Shown piece by piece: positions 1 to 9,100 of a stretch of 64,000 nucleotides of DNA (its first letter is position 1; each line of letters starts with the position of its first letter). The translations under genes were made by a program, and so were the position numbers. The notes under the pieces were generated by a model, which was given only the letters and a program-made list of their open reading frames with translations, was not told the DNA's origin and did no database searches. Source of the stretch: Massilia alkalitolerans DSM 17462 (GTDB lineage: Bacteria > Pseudomonadota > Gammaproteobacteria > Burkholderiales > Burkholderiaceae_D); NCBI RefSeq assembly GCF_000427785.1, contig NZ_ATYR01000001.1, positions 248,149 through 312,148 on the forward strand. The letters are read 5' to 3'.

Positions 1-2503
1 CCGACTTGTGACCGGACTTGAGCGAACTTTGCAGCACCTCGACCTGCAGCTTGAGGCGCTCGCGCGCGAATTCGGCGCCGCTGTCGATGCCGGCCGCGAT
101 CTCCAGGCGCAGCAGTTCGTGCAGCAGGTGGTCGCGATTGGCATCCAGCTGGCGGGCGTATCCGCTGCGGTCGCCTTCGAGCGCGCCCAGGGCGGCCTCG
201 AAGCGCGCATGCAGCACCGGTTCGTAGCCGCCTTCGAGCGGCAGCAGCGCGTCCCAGCGCCCGCGCCAGTCGGAGGGATTGGTATGCGCGTCGGGATTGA
301 CGATGGCGTTTTCCAGCGCCTGGATCAGGCGCAGCTTGTCGCGCACGGCGCCGGCCAGCGCCAGCCCGGCGGCGCGGCGCGCCACGTCGGCATGGTGCTG
401 CACCGCCGCCAGCGCGGCGTGGTAGCGCTTCTCGATGCGGGCCTCGTGGGCGCGCGGCACCGGCCCGATCGCCGCCCACTCGGCCGCCGCCTCGCGCAGC
501 AGCTTGCCGGCGGTGGCAGGGGTCGCATCCGGCGCGGCGGCTTCGAGACGCGCGCAGAGCGCCTCCTTGGCGGTTTCATGGGCGCGCCGTTCGGCGTCCG
601 CCGCATGGGCGTGCTCCTTGCGCCTGGCGAACAGCGCGTCGCAGGCGGCGCGGAAGCGCTGCCACAGCGCCTGCTCGGCCTTGCGCTCGAGCGGCAGCGC
701 ACGCGCATGCTCCTGCCAGCGCGCCTGCAGTTCGCGCAGCGCGTCGACGGCGTGACGGTCGTGCGGGTCGAGGGCCAGCGCTTCTTCGATCAGCTGCTCG
801 CGCACGCTCATCTCGCCCTTGCGCTGTTCTTCCAGCGGACGCTGGAGCGTGTTCAGCGCATCGGAGAACAGCGCGTCGAGGCGCTTCTTGTCCTTGCGAT
901 CGATCGCGCCCAGGTGGCTCCAGGCGGTACGCAGGCGCTGCACGGTGCCGGACACGTGTTTCCAGTCGGCCTCACCCGACTCCAGGCGCGCGATCTCGGC
1001 CTGGGCTTCCTCGACCAGGGCCTGGCCGCGCGCGGCATTGGCATGGCGCTCGTCGGCCAGGTGGCGGAAGTGGGCGGCGGCCGGCGCATAAGCCGCCGTG
1101 CAGGCGGCGTCGAAGCGCTCCCATAGCGAGCGCGGCGCGGGTCCCGACAGGCTGTCGAGCGCCTTCCAGCGTTCGCGCATGCTGCTGACCTTCTTGGCCA
1201 ACTCGCCCATCGCCAGGTTCTGGGTCGATAAGACCTCGACCTGCTTGATGAGTTCTTCGCGCGAGACGTTGCCGCCCCAGCGCGCCCAGTCGGACAGGCG
1301 CTTGAGCTCGGCGCGCACGTGGTTCAGGCGCTCGAGCTGGGCAGGCGTGAGGCGCATGCCCTTGTCCTTGCTTTCCTTGAGCGACTTGTCGAGCTCGGCG
1401 GCGGTGCCGAGGGACCCTTGCTGCAGCGCGGCTTCCATCGCGTCGAGCCGGTCCAGGAAGTGCTGGTCGGCGCCCTTGTTCTGGGCCTTGGGCGCTTTCG
1501 GTGCGGCGGGCGCGGCCGCGGCCGGCCTGGCCGGCTCCTGTTTCGGCCTGGGCGCCTCTTGCGGCAGGCTGGCCAGCAGCGCGTCGAAGCGCCCCTGCAG
1601 CTGTGCGCCCGGACCGTTGGCGGGCAATGCCGGCAGGCGCTGCCATTCCTTGCGGAGGAGTTCTGCCTTGAGTTCCGTCACCGGTTGGGCCTGCCATTGC
1701 GCGAGCGCAGCCTCGCGCGCGGCCAGCGCGGCGCGGTCCTGTTCGATGGTGGCCAGGCTGGCGGCCAGGCGCGCCTGCTCGGTGGCGACTTCCGCTACCA
1801 GCGCCCGCGGCAGCGACGCGTGGCCCGGCGCGACCAGCGCGGCGGCCTGCTCGCGCGACAAGGCGTCGAGGCGTTCGGCAAAGACGGCGGGTTCGAGGCC
1901 GCCCGAGTCGAGCTGGCGCAGCGCGGCCAGGCGGTCGATCATGGCGCGCTGCAACTGCACCTGGTCTTCCAGGCGCTTGCCGAGTTCGGTTCGAATGGTG
2001 TCGAATTCCGGCGCCAGTTCCGGCGCGGTGATGACTGCCCATTTTCGGTCGAGCTCGGCAACATGGTTCGGGGTCAGGAGCTCGTCGCCGAGCAGTGCCT
2101 TGGCATGCGCCAGGGCTTCCCGGCCACGGCGCAGTTCGGCGTCATGGTGGCGGATCGCGTCCAGGCGCGACTGCATCAGCTTGGCGACGCGGCGATCGGT
2201 ATTGCGCATCGCCGCATGCACGCGTTCGAGCTGCGGCCGGCTGTGGACCAGCTCGGCGGCGGCAAGGCGCAGTTCGGAGAATTCGGAGGAAAGGATGAAG
2301 GCGACGGCGGTTTCCTCGTCGCCGTTCAGGTGCTTGAGCTGTTCGGCCTGCTGCTCGCGCGGGGTCGGCGCCCCGGCGGCCGCGCCAGTCCGCCCGCCAG
2401 CCGGCGCGGACGGGCCCGTCGCCGCCGGCGCGCTGCCCGGCTTCTCACCGGAAGCGCCGGCCGGCTTGTCGCCACCCTGCCGCTTGAAAAGGAATTCGAA
2501 CAT
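1..2503 (-). CDS. DUF349 domain-containing protein (C-terminus beyond window)
   Basis: Open minus-strand reading frame from the ATG at 2503 to the left edge, 834 codons without a stop, so the C-terminus is missing. The N-terminus (MFEFLFKRQGGDKP) leads into a Pro/Ala/Gly-rich linker, then long charged helices and several DUF349-type repeats, recognisable by the W..IG...RK....L...F..A spacing (for example around 850-1000). A second Ala/Pro/Lys-rich linker lies near 1500-1560. The protein is probably cytoplasmic, with no signal peptide or membrane segment. DUF349 proteins are widespread in Burkholderiales and no precise biochemical role can be stated. The large plus-strand open frames over this region are GC-driven shadows: arginine/alanine-rich translations without domain logic. 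Confidence 0.85.
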   Translation of the reverse strand, partial: MFEFLFKRQGGDKPAGASGEKPGSAPAATGPSAPAGGRTGAAAGAPTPREQQAEQLKHLNGDEETAVAFILSSEFSELRLAAAELVHSRPQLERVHAAMRNTDRRVAKLMQSRLDAIRHHDAELRRGREALAHAKALLGDELLTPNHVAELDRKWAVITAPELAPEFDTIRTELGKRLEDQVQLQRAMIDRLAALRQLDSGGLEPAVFAERLDALSREQAAALVAPGHASLPRALVAEVATEQARLAASLATIEQDRAALAAREAALAQWQAQPVTELKAELLRKEWQRLPALPANGPGAQLQGRFDALLASLPQEAPRPKQEPARPAAAAPAAPKAPKAQNKGADQHFLDRLDAMEAALQQGSLGTAAELDKSLKESKDKGMRLTPAQLERLNHVRAELKRLSDWARWGGNVSREELIKQVEVLSTQNLAMGELAKKVSSMRERWKALDSLSGPAPRSLWERFDAACTAAYAPAAAHFRHLADERHANAARGQALVEEAQAEIARLESGEADWKHVSGTVQRLRTAWSHLGAIDRKDKKRLDALFSDALNTLQRPLEEQRKGEMSVREQLIEEALALDPHDRHAVDALRELQARWQEHARALPLERKAEQALWQRFRAACDALFARRKEHAHAADAERRAHETAKEALCARLEAAAPDATPATAGKLLREAAAEWAAIGPVPRAHEARIEKRYHAALAAVQHHADVARRAAGLALAGAVRDKLRLIQALENAIVNPDAHTNPSDWRGRWDALLPLEGGYEPVLHARFEAALGALEGDRSGYARQLDANRDHLLHELLRLEIAAGIDSGAEFARERLKLQVEVLQSSLKSGHKS

Positions 2504-2562
2504 GATGAAATCGCACTTCCAAAACCCCCATCATAGCAAAGAACCATGGTGGCGCTTGCCGC

Positions 2563-2674
2563 GCGCCTGACAAAGCCCTCATTGCTGCGTCGCATCGTCT
2601 CGCCGTACTAAAGTACTGTCTTCGCGGTCCGCCGCTGCGGCGTTGCTCCTTGCCCTGAGGGCTTTGTCAGACGC
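2563..2674. repeat. 112-bp nested palindromic element
   Basis: Outer arms GCGCCTGACAAAGCCCTCA (2563-2581) and its reverse complement with one mismatch (2656-2674) flank about 74 bp. Inside are a small perfect palindrome, GTACT-AA-AGTAC (2605-2616), and a GC-rich inverted repeat (2630-2641). It fills the space between the DUF349 gene and the unknown gene downstream. It has the look of a REP/MITE-like extragenic palindrome. A structured terminator or attenuator for flanking transcripts is an alternative. Confidence 0.6.
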
Positions 2675-2709
2675 TTCTCTTTGGGTCTGTGCCTTGTCCA
2701 CTGCGCGCT

Positions 2710-3303
2710 TCAGTGCGTGGCATAGTGCGGCAAGGACGAGAACGCGCTTTGCTTGACCGGATTCCTGCCCATGGCGCCGGCCGCGACCTGCCCGGGGCCA
2801 TAGCCACGATTCTCGTTCTGCCAGGCATCCTGGACCAGCATCTGGTTAGCGATCGCAAACCAGACTTCGCTCGGCACATGGACGCGCGCCAGCGGGAACA
2901 GCTCGCGTTCTTCGCGCTCCAGGCGCGCGAGCAGCAGATTGCAGCAGCGTTCCAGCGCGGCGCCGAAGCCGGCGTCATGCACGGCTGCCGCCGCATGGGC
3001 GTCGGCGCGCGCCTCGATGGCGGCCAGGGTCAGGGCATCGAGTTCCGCCAGGAGTCCGGCAACTGCCTCGTCACCCGCGCGGGCGCGGCGCAGGGCCGGC
3101 ACCACGAACTTGTCGAGCTTGCGCCAGTAGCAGTTGTCGAAGGCGACCCGCAAGGCGTCGCAGGCCAGCTTGACCTCGCGTGGCGTCGGCATGGCATGCT
3201 GCCAGGCGCCGGGTTGCCAATGCTCCAGCAGGGACTGCAGGCCGATGCGCGCGCTGGCTTGCTCGATGGACAGGGTAACCAGCGTGTAGGTGGACGTCAG
3301 CAT
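2710..3303 (-). CDS. conserved hypothetical protein, mostly helical
   Basis: 197 residues starting at the ATG at 3303 (MLTSTYTLVTLSIEQASARIG), preceded by an AGGAGA-type ribosome binding site. The sequence is mainly amphipathic helix, with a charged EREERELFPLARVHV stretch near residue 125-140 and a Gly/Asn-rich tail (NENRGYGPGQ). No signal peptide or membrane segment is seen. I first considered a hemerythrin-like fold because of the ELFPL segment, but the expected spaced histidine/glutamate ligands are absent. Function is unknown. It stands alone between a palindromic element and a 224-bp gap with no recognisable signal. Confidence 0.6.
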   Translation of the reverse strand: MLTSTYTLVTLSIEQASARIGLQSLLEHWQPGAWQHAMPTPREVKLACDALRVAFDNCYWRKLDKFVVPALRRARAGDEAVAGLLAELDALTLAAIEARADAHAAAAVHDAGFGAALERCCNLLLARLEREERELFPLARVHVPSEVWFAIANQMLVQDAWQNENRGYGPGQVAAGAMGRNPVKQSAFSSLPHYATH

Positions 3304-3527
3304 TTTGTCTCCTCTCAGGATAGCTTCGCCAAGGCGAGGCCTGGCGCGGGCCGCGAGTCTTGGCTGGGGAAGCTTTTTTTTGTCGGGGTGGGCGGCAGCT
3401 TTTATTGTTATGGCCGGCCTCTGGGAACTCGTAGTGTAGAGAGATGCCCCTGCTCGGGTTTGAGGTGCCGCAAGCCCGGACCGGTGGACATTGGAGACTT
3501 TTTAGTTGTTGCGATGTCAAAGCACGA

Positions 3528-4778
3528 TTACGGCAACCCGACGGTTCCGGAAGCCTCGAAGGCTGCAGCCAGGCGCATGCCGAAGGTTTCCGGCACGGCA
3601 TGGATCACCCGCACCGTGGGGCATCCATGCCAGCGCGCGCAGCGCTGTACGGCGCCCGCCACGTCCTCGACCAGGCGCTCGCTGATGCGCACGCCCGGTT
3701 CCAGATGAACGCTGCGCAACTCGAATTCGCCGGCCTTGCGGTGGGCCTTGGCGTCGATCCGGCCGGCCAGCGCGCCGCGGCGCAGGATCGGCAGCGTGAA
3801 GTAGCCGTAGCGCCGCTTTTGCGCCGGGGTATAGCATTCGAGCCTGTAGTCGAAGCCGAACAGCTCGAGCGCGCGGCGCCGGTCCCAGACGATCGGGTCG
3901 AACGGCGACAGCAGGGTCGTCAGGCGCGGCGCCAGCCTGCCCTGCTCCGCCTGGCGCGCAAGCATCGCATGTTCGGGATGGATGTAGACCGGGTCATGCC
4001 AGCCCTCGACCCGTGCGCGCAGCAGCAGGCCCTGCTCGGCCAGCGCCGCCGGGTCCGGGTGCGGACGCCGGGTGCGGTGATAATCGGGAATCCACGCGGC
4101 CCTGGCCAGCCCGAGGGCGCGCACCGCCTGCAGCACGAAGCTGCGGCGCACCTCCTCCAGCGGCGGCATGTGGCCGTCGTGCCAGCTCGGGTGCACGCGT
4201 TCGGCCAGGTCGTAGATGCGCTGGAAGTTGTGGCGGCGTGCGATCATCAGTTGGCCGGCGGTGAACAGCACTTCCAGCGTGCGCTTCTCGGGCTTCCATT
4301 CCCACCAGCCGCCCCCTTTCCCGTCGCTGCGCTCGAAGTCGGACGAGCGCACCGGCCCCTTTTCACGCACGTGCGCCAGCAAGGCTGCGACCTCGTCGGC
4401 GCGCTCGCGCATCCAGTTGGCGGAATACTTCCAGCCCATGGCTTGCGGGTCGAGCATGCGGTGACGGTACAGGCCGTAATCCTCGATCGGCAGGAAGCAG
4501 GCCTCGTGCGCCCAGTATTCGAACAAGTGGCCCTCGGCCAGCAGTTCGTCGAGCCAGCCCGGGTCGTAGTCGCCCAGGCGGCTCCACAGCACCAGGTAGG
4601 GACTGCGCGCGACCACGCTGATGGTGTCGATCTGGAGCATGCCCATGCGCCGGATCGCCGCCAGCACGTCAGGCTTTGCCGCACGGCGGCGGCGCGGCGC
4701 CAGCATGTCCTGCGCGGCCAGGTGCAGGGCCCGGGCGCTACTTAAGGAAAGTTCGAAATCCGGCTTGATCGCGCTCAT
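3528..4778 (-). CDS. winged-helix DNA glycosylase, YcaQ/AlkX family (HTH_42)
   Basis: 416 residues. The sequence matches the HTH_42 (formerly DUF1006) family: an N-terminal winged-helix region with GMLQIDTISVVARSPYLVL near residues 45-65, the conserved EYWAHEACFLP motif near residue 87-97, and a C-terminal LLSPFDPIVWDRRR segment near 300. Family members such as E. coli YcaQ unhook interstrand DNA crosslinks and are DNA glycosylases. The AAGGAG directly abuts the chosen ATG (4776-4778), which is unusually close, but no other in-frame start fits better. The gene is divergent from sbcDC, and a LexA box lies in the shared promoter region, overlapping a possible -35 (TTTACA) for this gene. That supports a DNA-repair role. 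Confidence 0.85.
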   Translation of the reverse strand: MSAIKPDFELSLSSARALHLAAQDMLAPRRRRAAKPDVLAAIRRMGMLQIDTISVVARSPYLVLWSRLGDYDPGWLDELLAEGHLFEYWAHEACFLPIEDYGLYRHRMLDPQAMGWKYSANWMRERADEVAALLAHVREKGPVRSSDFERSDGKGGGWWEWKPEKRTLEVLFTAGQLMIARRHNFQRIYDLAERVHPSWHDGHMPPLEEVRRSFVLQAVRALGLARAAWIPDYHRTRRPHPDPAALAEQGLLLRARVEGWHDPVYIHPEHAMLARQAEQGRLAPRLTTLLSPFDPIVWDRRRALELFGFDYRLECYTPAQKRRYGYFTLPILRRGALAGRIDAKAHRKAGEFELRSVHLEPGVRISERLVEDVAGAVQRCARWHGCPTVRVIHAVPETFGMRLAAAFEASGTVGLP

Positions 4779-4807
4779 CTCCTTATTTTAATAGCAAACC
4801 AATACTA

Positions 4808-4823
4808 CTGTAAAAAAACACAG
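4808..4823. promoter_or_regulatory. LexA (SOS) box
   Basis: CTGT at 4808-4811, eight A/C bases, ACAG at 4820-4823: exactly CTGT-N8-ACAG, extended to TACTGT...ACAGTC at 4806-4825. This matches the LexA consensus used by beta- and gammaproteobacteria. It lies between the divergent ycaQ-like gene (start 4778) and sbcD (start 4890), about 8 bp upstream of the proposed sbcD -35 and over the possible -35 of the glycosylase gene, so one bound dimer could repress both. Confidence 0.75.
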
Positions 4824-4830
4824 TCTTTTC

Positions 4831-4860
4831 TTGGGCAACACGAGGAGTCTGCGCTATAGT
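4831..4860 (+). promoter_or_regulatory. predicted sigma-70 promoter of sbcDC
   Basis: TTGGGC (4831-4836), an 18-bp spacer, TATAGT (4855-4860), with the sbcD ATG 29 bp further on. It sits next to the LexA box. The -35 element is only a partial match. Confidence 0.45.
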
Positions 4861-4889
4861 GAGCGCCGACCCGACTTTCCATTCCAACC

Positions 4890-6143
4890 ATGCGGCTGCT
4901 TCATACTTCCGACTGGCACCTGGGCCAGACCCTGCACACCTTCGACCGGACCTACGAGCATGCGTGCTTCCTCGACTGGCTCGTGGAAACGCTCGCGGCG
5001 GAACAGATCGACGTGCTGCTCATCGCCGGCGACATCTTCGACAACGCCAATCCGTCGGCGGCCGCCCACCGCCAGCTGTACCGTTTCCTGCAGCAGGCGC
5101 GCAGCCGGGTGCCGCACCTGCAGGTCGTGGTCATCGCCGGCAACCACGATTCGCCGGGTCGGCTCGAAGCGCCCACGCCGCTGCTGGAAGCGCACGGCAC
5201 CATCGTGGTGGGCAACGTGGCGCGCGCGCCGGACGGCAGCGTCGACCTCGAGCGCCTGCTGGTGCCCCTGCGCCGGCGCGACGGGACGGTGGCGGCATGG
5301 TGCCTGGCCGTCCCCTTCCTGCGCCCGGGCGACGTGCCGCGCGTCGTGGCCGAGGATGCATCGACGGCGCTCGATCCCTACCTGCACGGCACCACCGTGC
5401 TCTACCGGCAAGCCTTCGCGCTGGCGCAGTCGCGCTGCACCGGGAACGAAGCGATCGTCGCCATGGGCCACTGCCACATGGTCGACGGCCAGTCGTCCCA
5501 GGATTCCGAGCGCCGCATCGTGATCGGCGGCACCGAGGCCCTGCCGGCCTCCATGTTCGACCCGCAAGTGGCCTACGTGGCGCTGGGCCACCTGCACCTG
5601 GCGCAGCGCGTCGGCGGCCACGAGCACCGGCGCTATTGCGGCAGCCCGCTGCCGCTGTCCTTCTCCGAGGTCGGCTACCAGCACCAGGTGCTGCGCATCG
5701 AGCTCGAGGGTCCAAGCGCGAAGTCGGTGACCCCGCTGCCCGTGCCGCGCGCGGTGCAATTGCTGCGCGTACCGAGCCAGCCAGCGCCGATCGACGAGGT
5801 GCTGGCCGCGCTCGAAGCGCTCGAGCTTCCCGACGCGCCGCCGCAGCAGCAGCCCTTCCTCGAGGTGCGCGTGCTGCTCGAAGGTCCCGAGCCGGGCCTG
5901 CGCGCGCGGGTCGAAGCGGCCCTGGCCGGCAAGCCGGTGCGCCTGGCCAAGATCGAACCGACGCGCCGCCACGCCGCGCCGGACAGCGTCGAAGAAGCCC
6001 TGAGCCTCGACCAGCTGGCCCAGCTGCAGCCGGACGACATCTTCCGCCGCCTGTGGGCGCAGCGCTACGGCATTGATGCCCCTCCCGAGCAGCTGGCCGC
6101 CTTCGCCGAGCTCACCACGGCCCTGGGTGGAGACGCGGCATGA
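4890..6143 (+). CDS. sbcD: nuclease SbcCD subunit D (Mre11-type exonuclease)
   Basis: 417 residues, the metallophosphoesterase subunit of the SbcCD (Mre11-Rad50-type) complex, which cleaves hairpins and protein-blocked DNA ends. Visible metal-binding motifs: DWHLG (8-12), GDIFD (47-51), GNHDS (84-88), and further on GHCHM and GHLHL. The C-terminal part matches the SbcD capping/SbcC-binding region. The start is the ATG at 4890; longer upstream frames would run through the promoter. The stop overlaps the sbcC start by 4 bp (ATGA), the usual translational coupling of this pair. Regulation is probably by LexA. Confidence 0.97.
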   Translation: MRLLHTSDWHLGQTLHTFDRTYEHACFLDWLVETLAAEQIDVLLIAGDIFDNANPSAAAHRQLYRFLQQARSRVPHLQVVVIAGNHDSPGRLEAPTPLLEAHGTIVVGNVARAPDGSVDLERLLVPLRRRDGTVAAWCLAVPFLRPGDVPRVVAEDASTALDPYLHGTTVLYRQAFALAQSRCTGNEAIVAMGHCHMVDGQSSQDSERRIVIGGTEALPASMFDPQVAYVALGHLHLAQRVGGHEHRRYCGSPLPLSFSEVGYQHQVLRIELEGPSAKSVTPLPVPRAVQLLRVPSQPAPIDEVLAALEALELPDAPPQQQPFLEVRVLLEGPEPGLRARVEAALAGKPVRLAKIEPTRRHAAPDSVEEALSLDQLAQLQPDDIFRRLWAQRYGIDAPPEQLAAFAELTTALGGDAA

Positions 6144-9100
6144 GGATCCTGCGCATCAGCGGCAAGAACCTGGCTTCGCTGGCCGGCGAATTCCTGGTCG
6201 ACTTCGAAACCGAACCGCTCGCGTCCAGCGGCCTGTTCGCCATCAGCGGCCCCACCGGCGCGGGGAAGAGCACCCTGCTCGACGCCCTGTGCCTGGCGCT
6301 GTACGACGCCACCCCGCGCCTGCTCAAGCGCGCCGGCAGCCAGCTGCCGGACGTCGGCGGCGACACCATCTCGGCGCTCGACCCGCGCACCCTGCTGCGG
6401 CGCGGCGCCGCCGAAGCCTGGGCCGAGGTCGACTTCGCCGGCAACGACGACATCCGCTACCGCGCGCGCTGGAGCGTGCGCCGCGCCTACAACAAGCCGA
6501 GCGGCGCCTTGCAGCCTTCCAGGATGACCCTGCACCGCCTGCCCGAGCTCGATCCGCTGGGCGGCACCAAGACCGAAGTGGCGGCTGAAATCGTGCAGCG
6601 CATCGGCCTGTCCTTCGAACAGTTCACGCGCGCCGTGCTGCTGGCGCAGAACGAATTCTCGGCCTTCCTCAAGACCGACGAGAACGAACGCGGCGAGCTG
6701 CTGGAAACCCTCACCGGCACCACGATCTACAGCGACATTTCCCGGCGCGCCTTCGAGCGTTACCGGGCCGAGCAGGAACGCACCCGGACCCTGTCCGCGA
6801 AGCTGGCCAACCAGGCCCCGCTGCCGCTTGAGGAACGCGACAAGCTCAATGCCGAGCGCGTGAATGCCGAGCTGGCGCTGGAAGCGGTCGATGCGCGCCG
6901 CGCGGCCCTCGAAGGCGAACTGCGCTGGCACCAGGAAGCCGCCAAACTGGCGCGCAGCGAAGCCCAGGCCGTGGAAAGCCTGGCGACGGCGCAAGCCGCG
7001 CAGCAGGAGGCGGCCGGGCGGCGCCAGCGCCTCGCCACCCTCGATGCGGTGCAGCCGGCCCGGCCGCAGGTAGCGGAAGTCCAGCGCCTGCAGGAAGAAC
7101 ACAAGGCGGCGGCCGAATCGACCGGCAAGCTGGAAAGTGCGCTCGCGACGGCGCTGGATGCACGCCGCCAGGCGGTGCTGGACGTCGACGCCGCCCTGTC
7201 CGCCCTTGATGCCGCCGAGAGCGCCTTGCGTGCATCGGCGCCCCAGCTCGACACTGCCAAGGCGCTGGATGCCGCGATTGCCGCCCTTGCGCCCGCGCAC
7301 GGCCAGGCATCCAACGCACTGGAAGCGGCCCGCGCCGAGGCGCGCCAGGCGCGCAGCGTGCACGCTGCCAAGGCCGCCGAACACGAGACCGCGAAAGGCC
7401 AGCGCGAGCGCGCCGCCGGCTGGCTCGCGCTTCACGCACGGCTTGAACCGATGGCGGCCCAGTGGCCGCGCTGGGACAAGCTGCTGGCCCAGGCCGCGCA
7501 ATCGGTCGCGCTCGATGCCGGCGCCGCCACCGCACTGGAGACGGTGAGCCTTCAGGCCCGGCAAGCCGGCGCGCACGAACAGGCCGCCGTCCTGGCGCTG
7601 ACAGGCGCAGCCCAGCGCCTCGATGCCCTCGACACGGCGCGGCGCGAAGCAATGGCCGCCCTCGAGGCCGTCGATCCGCAGGCGCTGGACAGCGAACGCC
7701 AGGCCCTGGACGCGCGCCGCGAACGCCTCGCCGCCGCCGAGAAAGCCTGGACGGCGCTGGTCACGACACGCCAGGAATATGCCGACACCGCGGGCGAACT
7801 CGACCGGGTGGACACGGCCGCCGCCGCCGCCGGCCGCCTGCTCGAGGAAGCACGCGGCGCCAGCCCCGTCCTCACGGCGGCGCTGCAGCAGGCCGAGAAA
7901 TCGCTGGCGGCGGCGGAGCTGGCCTGCGCAGCCAACGTGGAGCAATTGCGCGCGAGCTTGCACGACGAGGCGCCCTGCCCGGTCTGCGGTTCGCACCAGC
8001 ATCCCTACCGCGACGATGGCCGCGAGGACATGCTGCATGCCATGCTGGCGAACCTGCGCGCCGAAGTCGGCGACTGCCGGGCTCGCCTGCGCGACAACGA
8101 AGCCGTGCAGGCGGCGCAGGCTGCCACCCTGGCCGCCTCCAGCGACCGGCTCGCCGGACTGCAGCGCGAGCGCGCCACCCTGCGCAAGCTGCTCGACGAG
8201 CTCGAGGCGGAGTGGGCCGCGCAGCCGCTGGCGGCCGAGGTTCCCGCCGCCGAAGGCCAGGACGATACGGTGCGCCGGGCCTGGTTCGCCGACGCCCGCG
8301 AAGCGTCGCGCGCTGCCGCGGCGGCGCTGGACGGCCGCGTCGCCGCCCTGCGCCGCGCCGCACAGGCGCGCGACGCCGCCCAGGCCGCCTACGACAAGGC
8401 GCAGCAGGAACATGCCGGCCTGCGCCAGGCCCTCGATACCGCCCGCGAGGCCGGCGCACGCCTGCAGGCCGAGCTGCGGGCCGCGATGGTCCAGCGCGAC
8501 GCCGTCGCCGCCCAGCTGGCAGGATTGCTGGCCGAGCTCGACCCGGTCCTGTCGCATGCCTGCGGCGACGGCTGGCAGGACGCCTGGCGCCGCCAGGGCG
8601 CCGCCTGGCGCGAAAGCCGCGCCCAGGAAGCCGCGCAATGGCAGCAACAAACCGAACTGCAGACCCGCAGCAGCGCCGCCCTTGCCACGCTCGAGGCCGA
8701 GCTTGCCGGCGCGCTCGACCGCATCGCCCAGGCCGATCGCCACGGCGCCGGGGTGGCCGCCGAGTTCAACCGGATCGACGCCGAACTGAAGGACAAGCGC
8801 GCCCAGCGCCTCGCCCTGTGGAACGGCCGGCCGGTCGCAGAGGTGGAACAGGAACTGCAGGCCGCCGTCGGCGCCGCCCGCAATCATCTGGCAGCACGCC
8901 AGGCGGCCGCCACCGAAACCGCGCAGCGCGAAGCCAGCGCCCGCAGCGCGCTGGCCCAGCTGGCCGAGCATATCGCCCACCTGGACGCCGCCGGTGTCAA
9001 GGCTGCCGGCGCGCTGGCCGACTGGCTGGAGGACTACCGCAAATCGGCCTTCATCAAGGGCCTCGACCCGGTCGAGGACTCGGCCGAACTCGGCCGCCTG

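Noticed and set aside
1098..2570. Plus-strand open frames of 405-490 codons at the left end
   Set aside because: They are shadows of the minus-strand DUF349 gene, whose frame is open to the edge and shows domain repeats; the plus-strand translations are Ser/Arg or Gly/Arg/Gln-rich without domains.
2710..3303. Hemerythrin-like assignment for the unknown 197-residue protein
   Set aside because: The histidine and glutamate ligand spacing of hemerythrin domains is not present.
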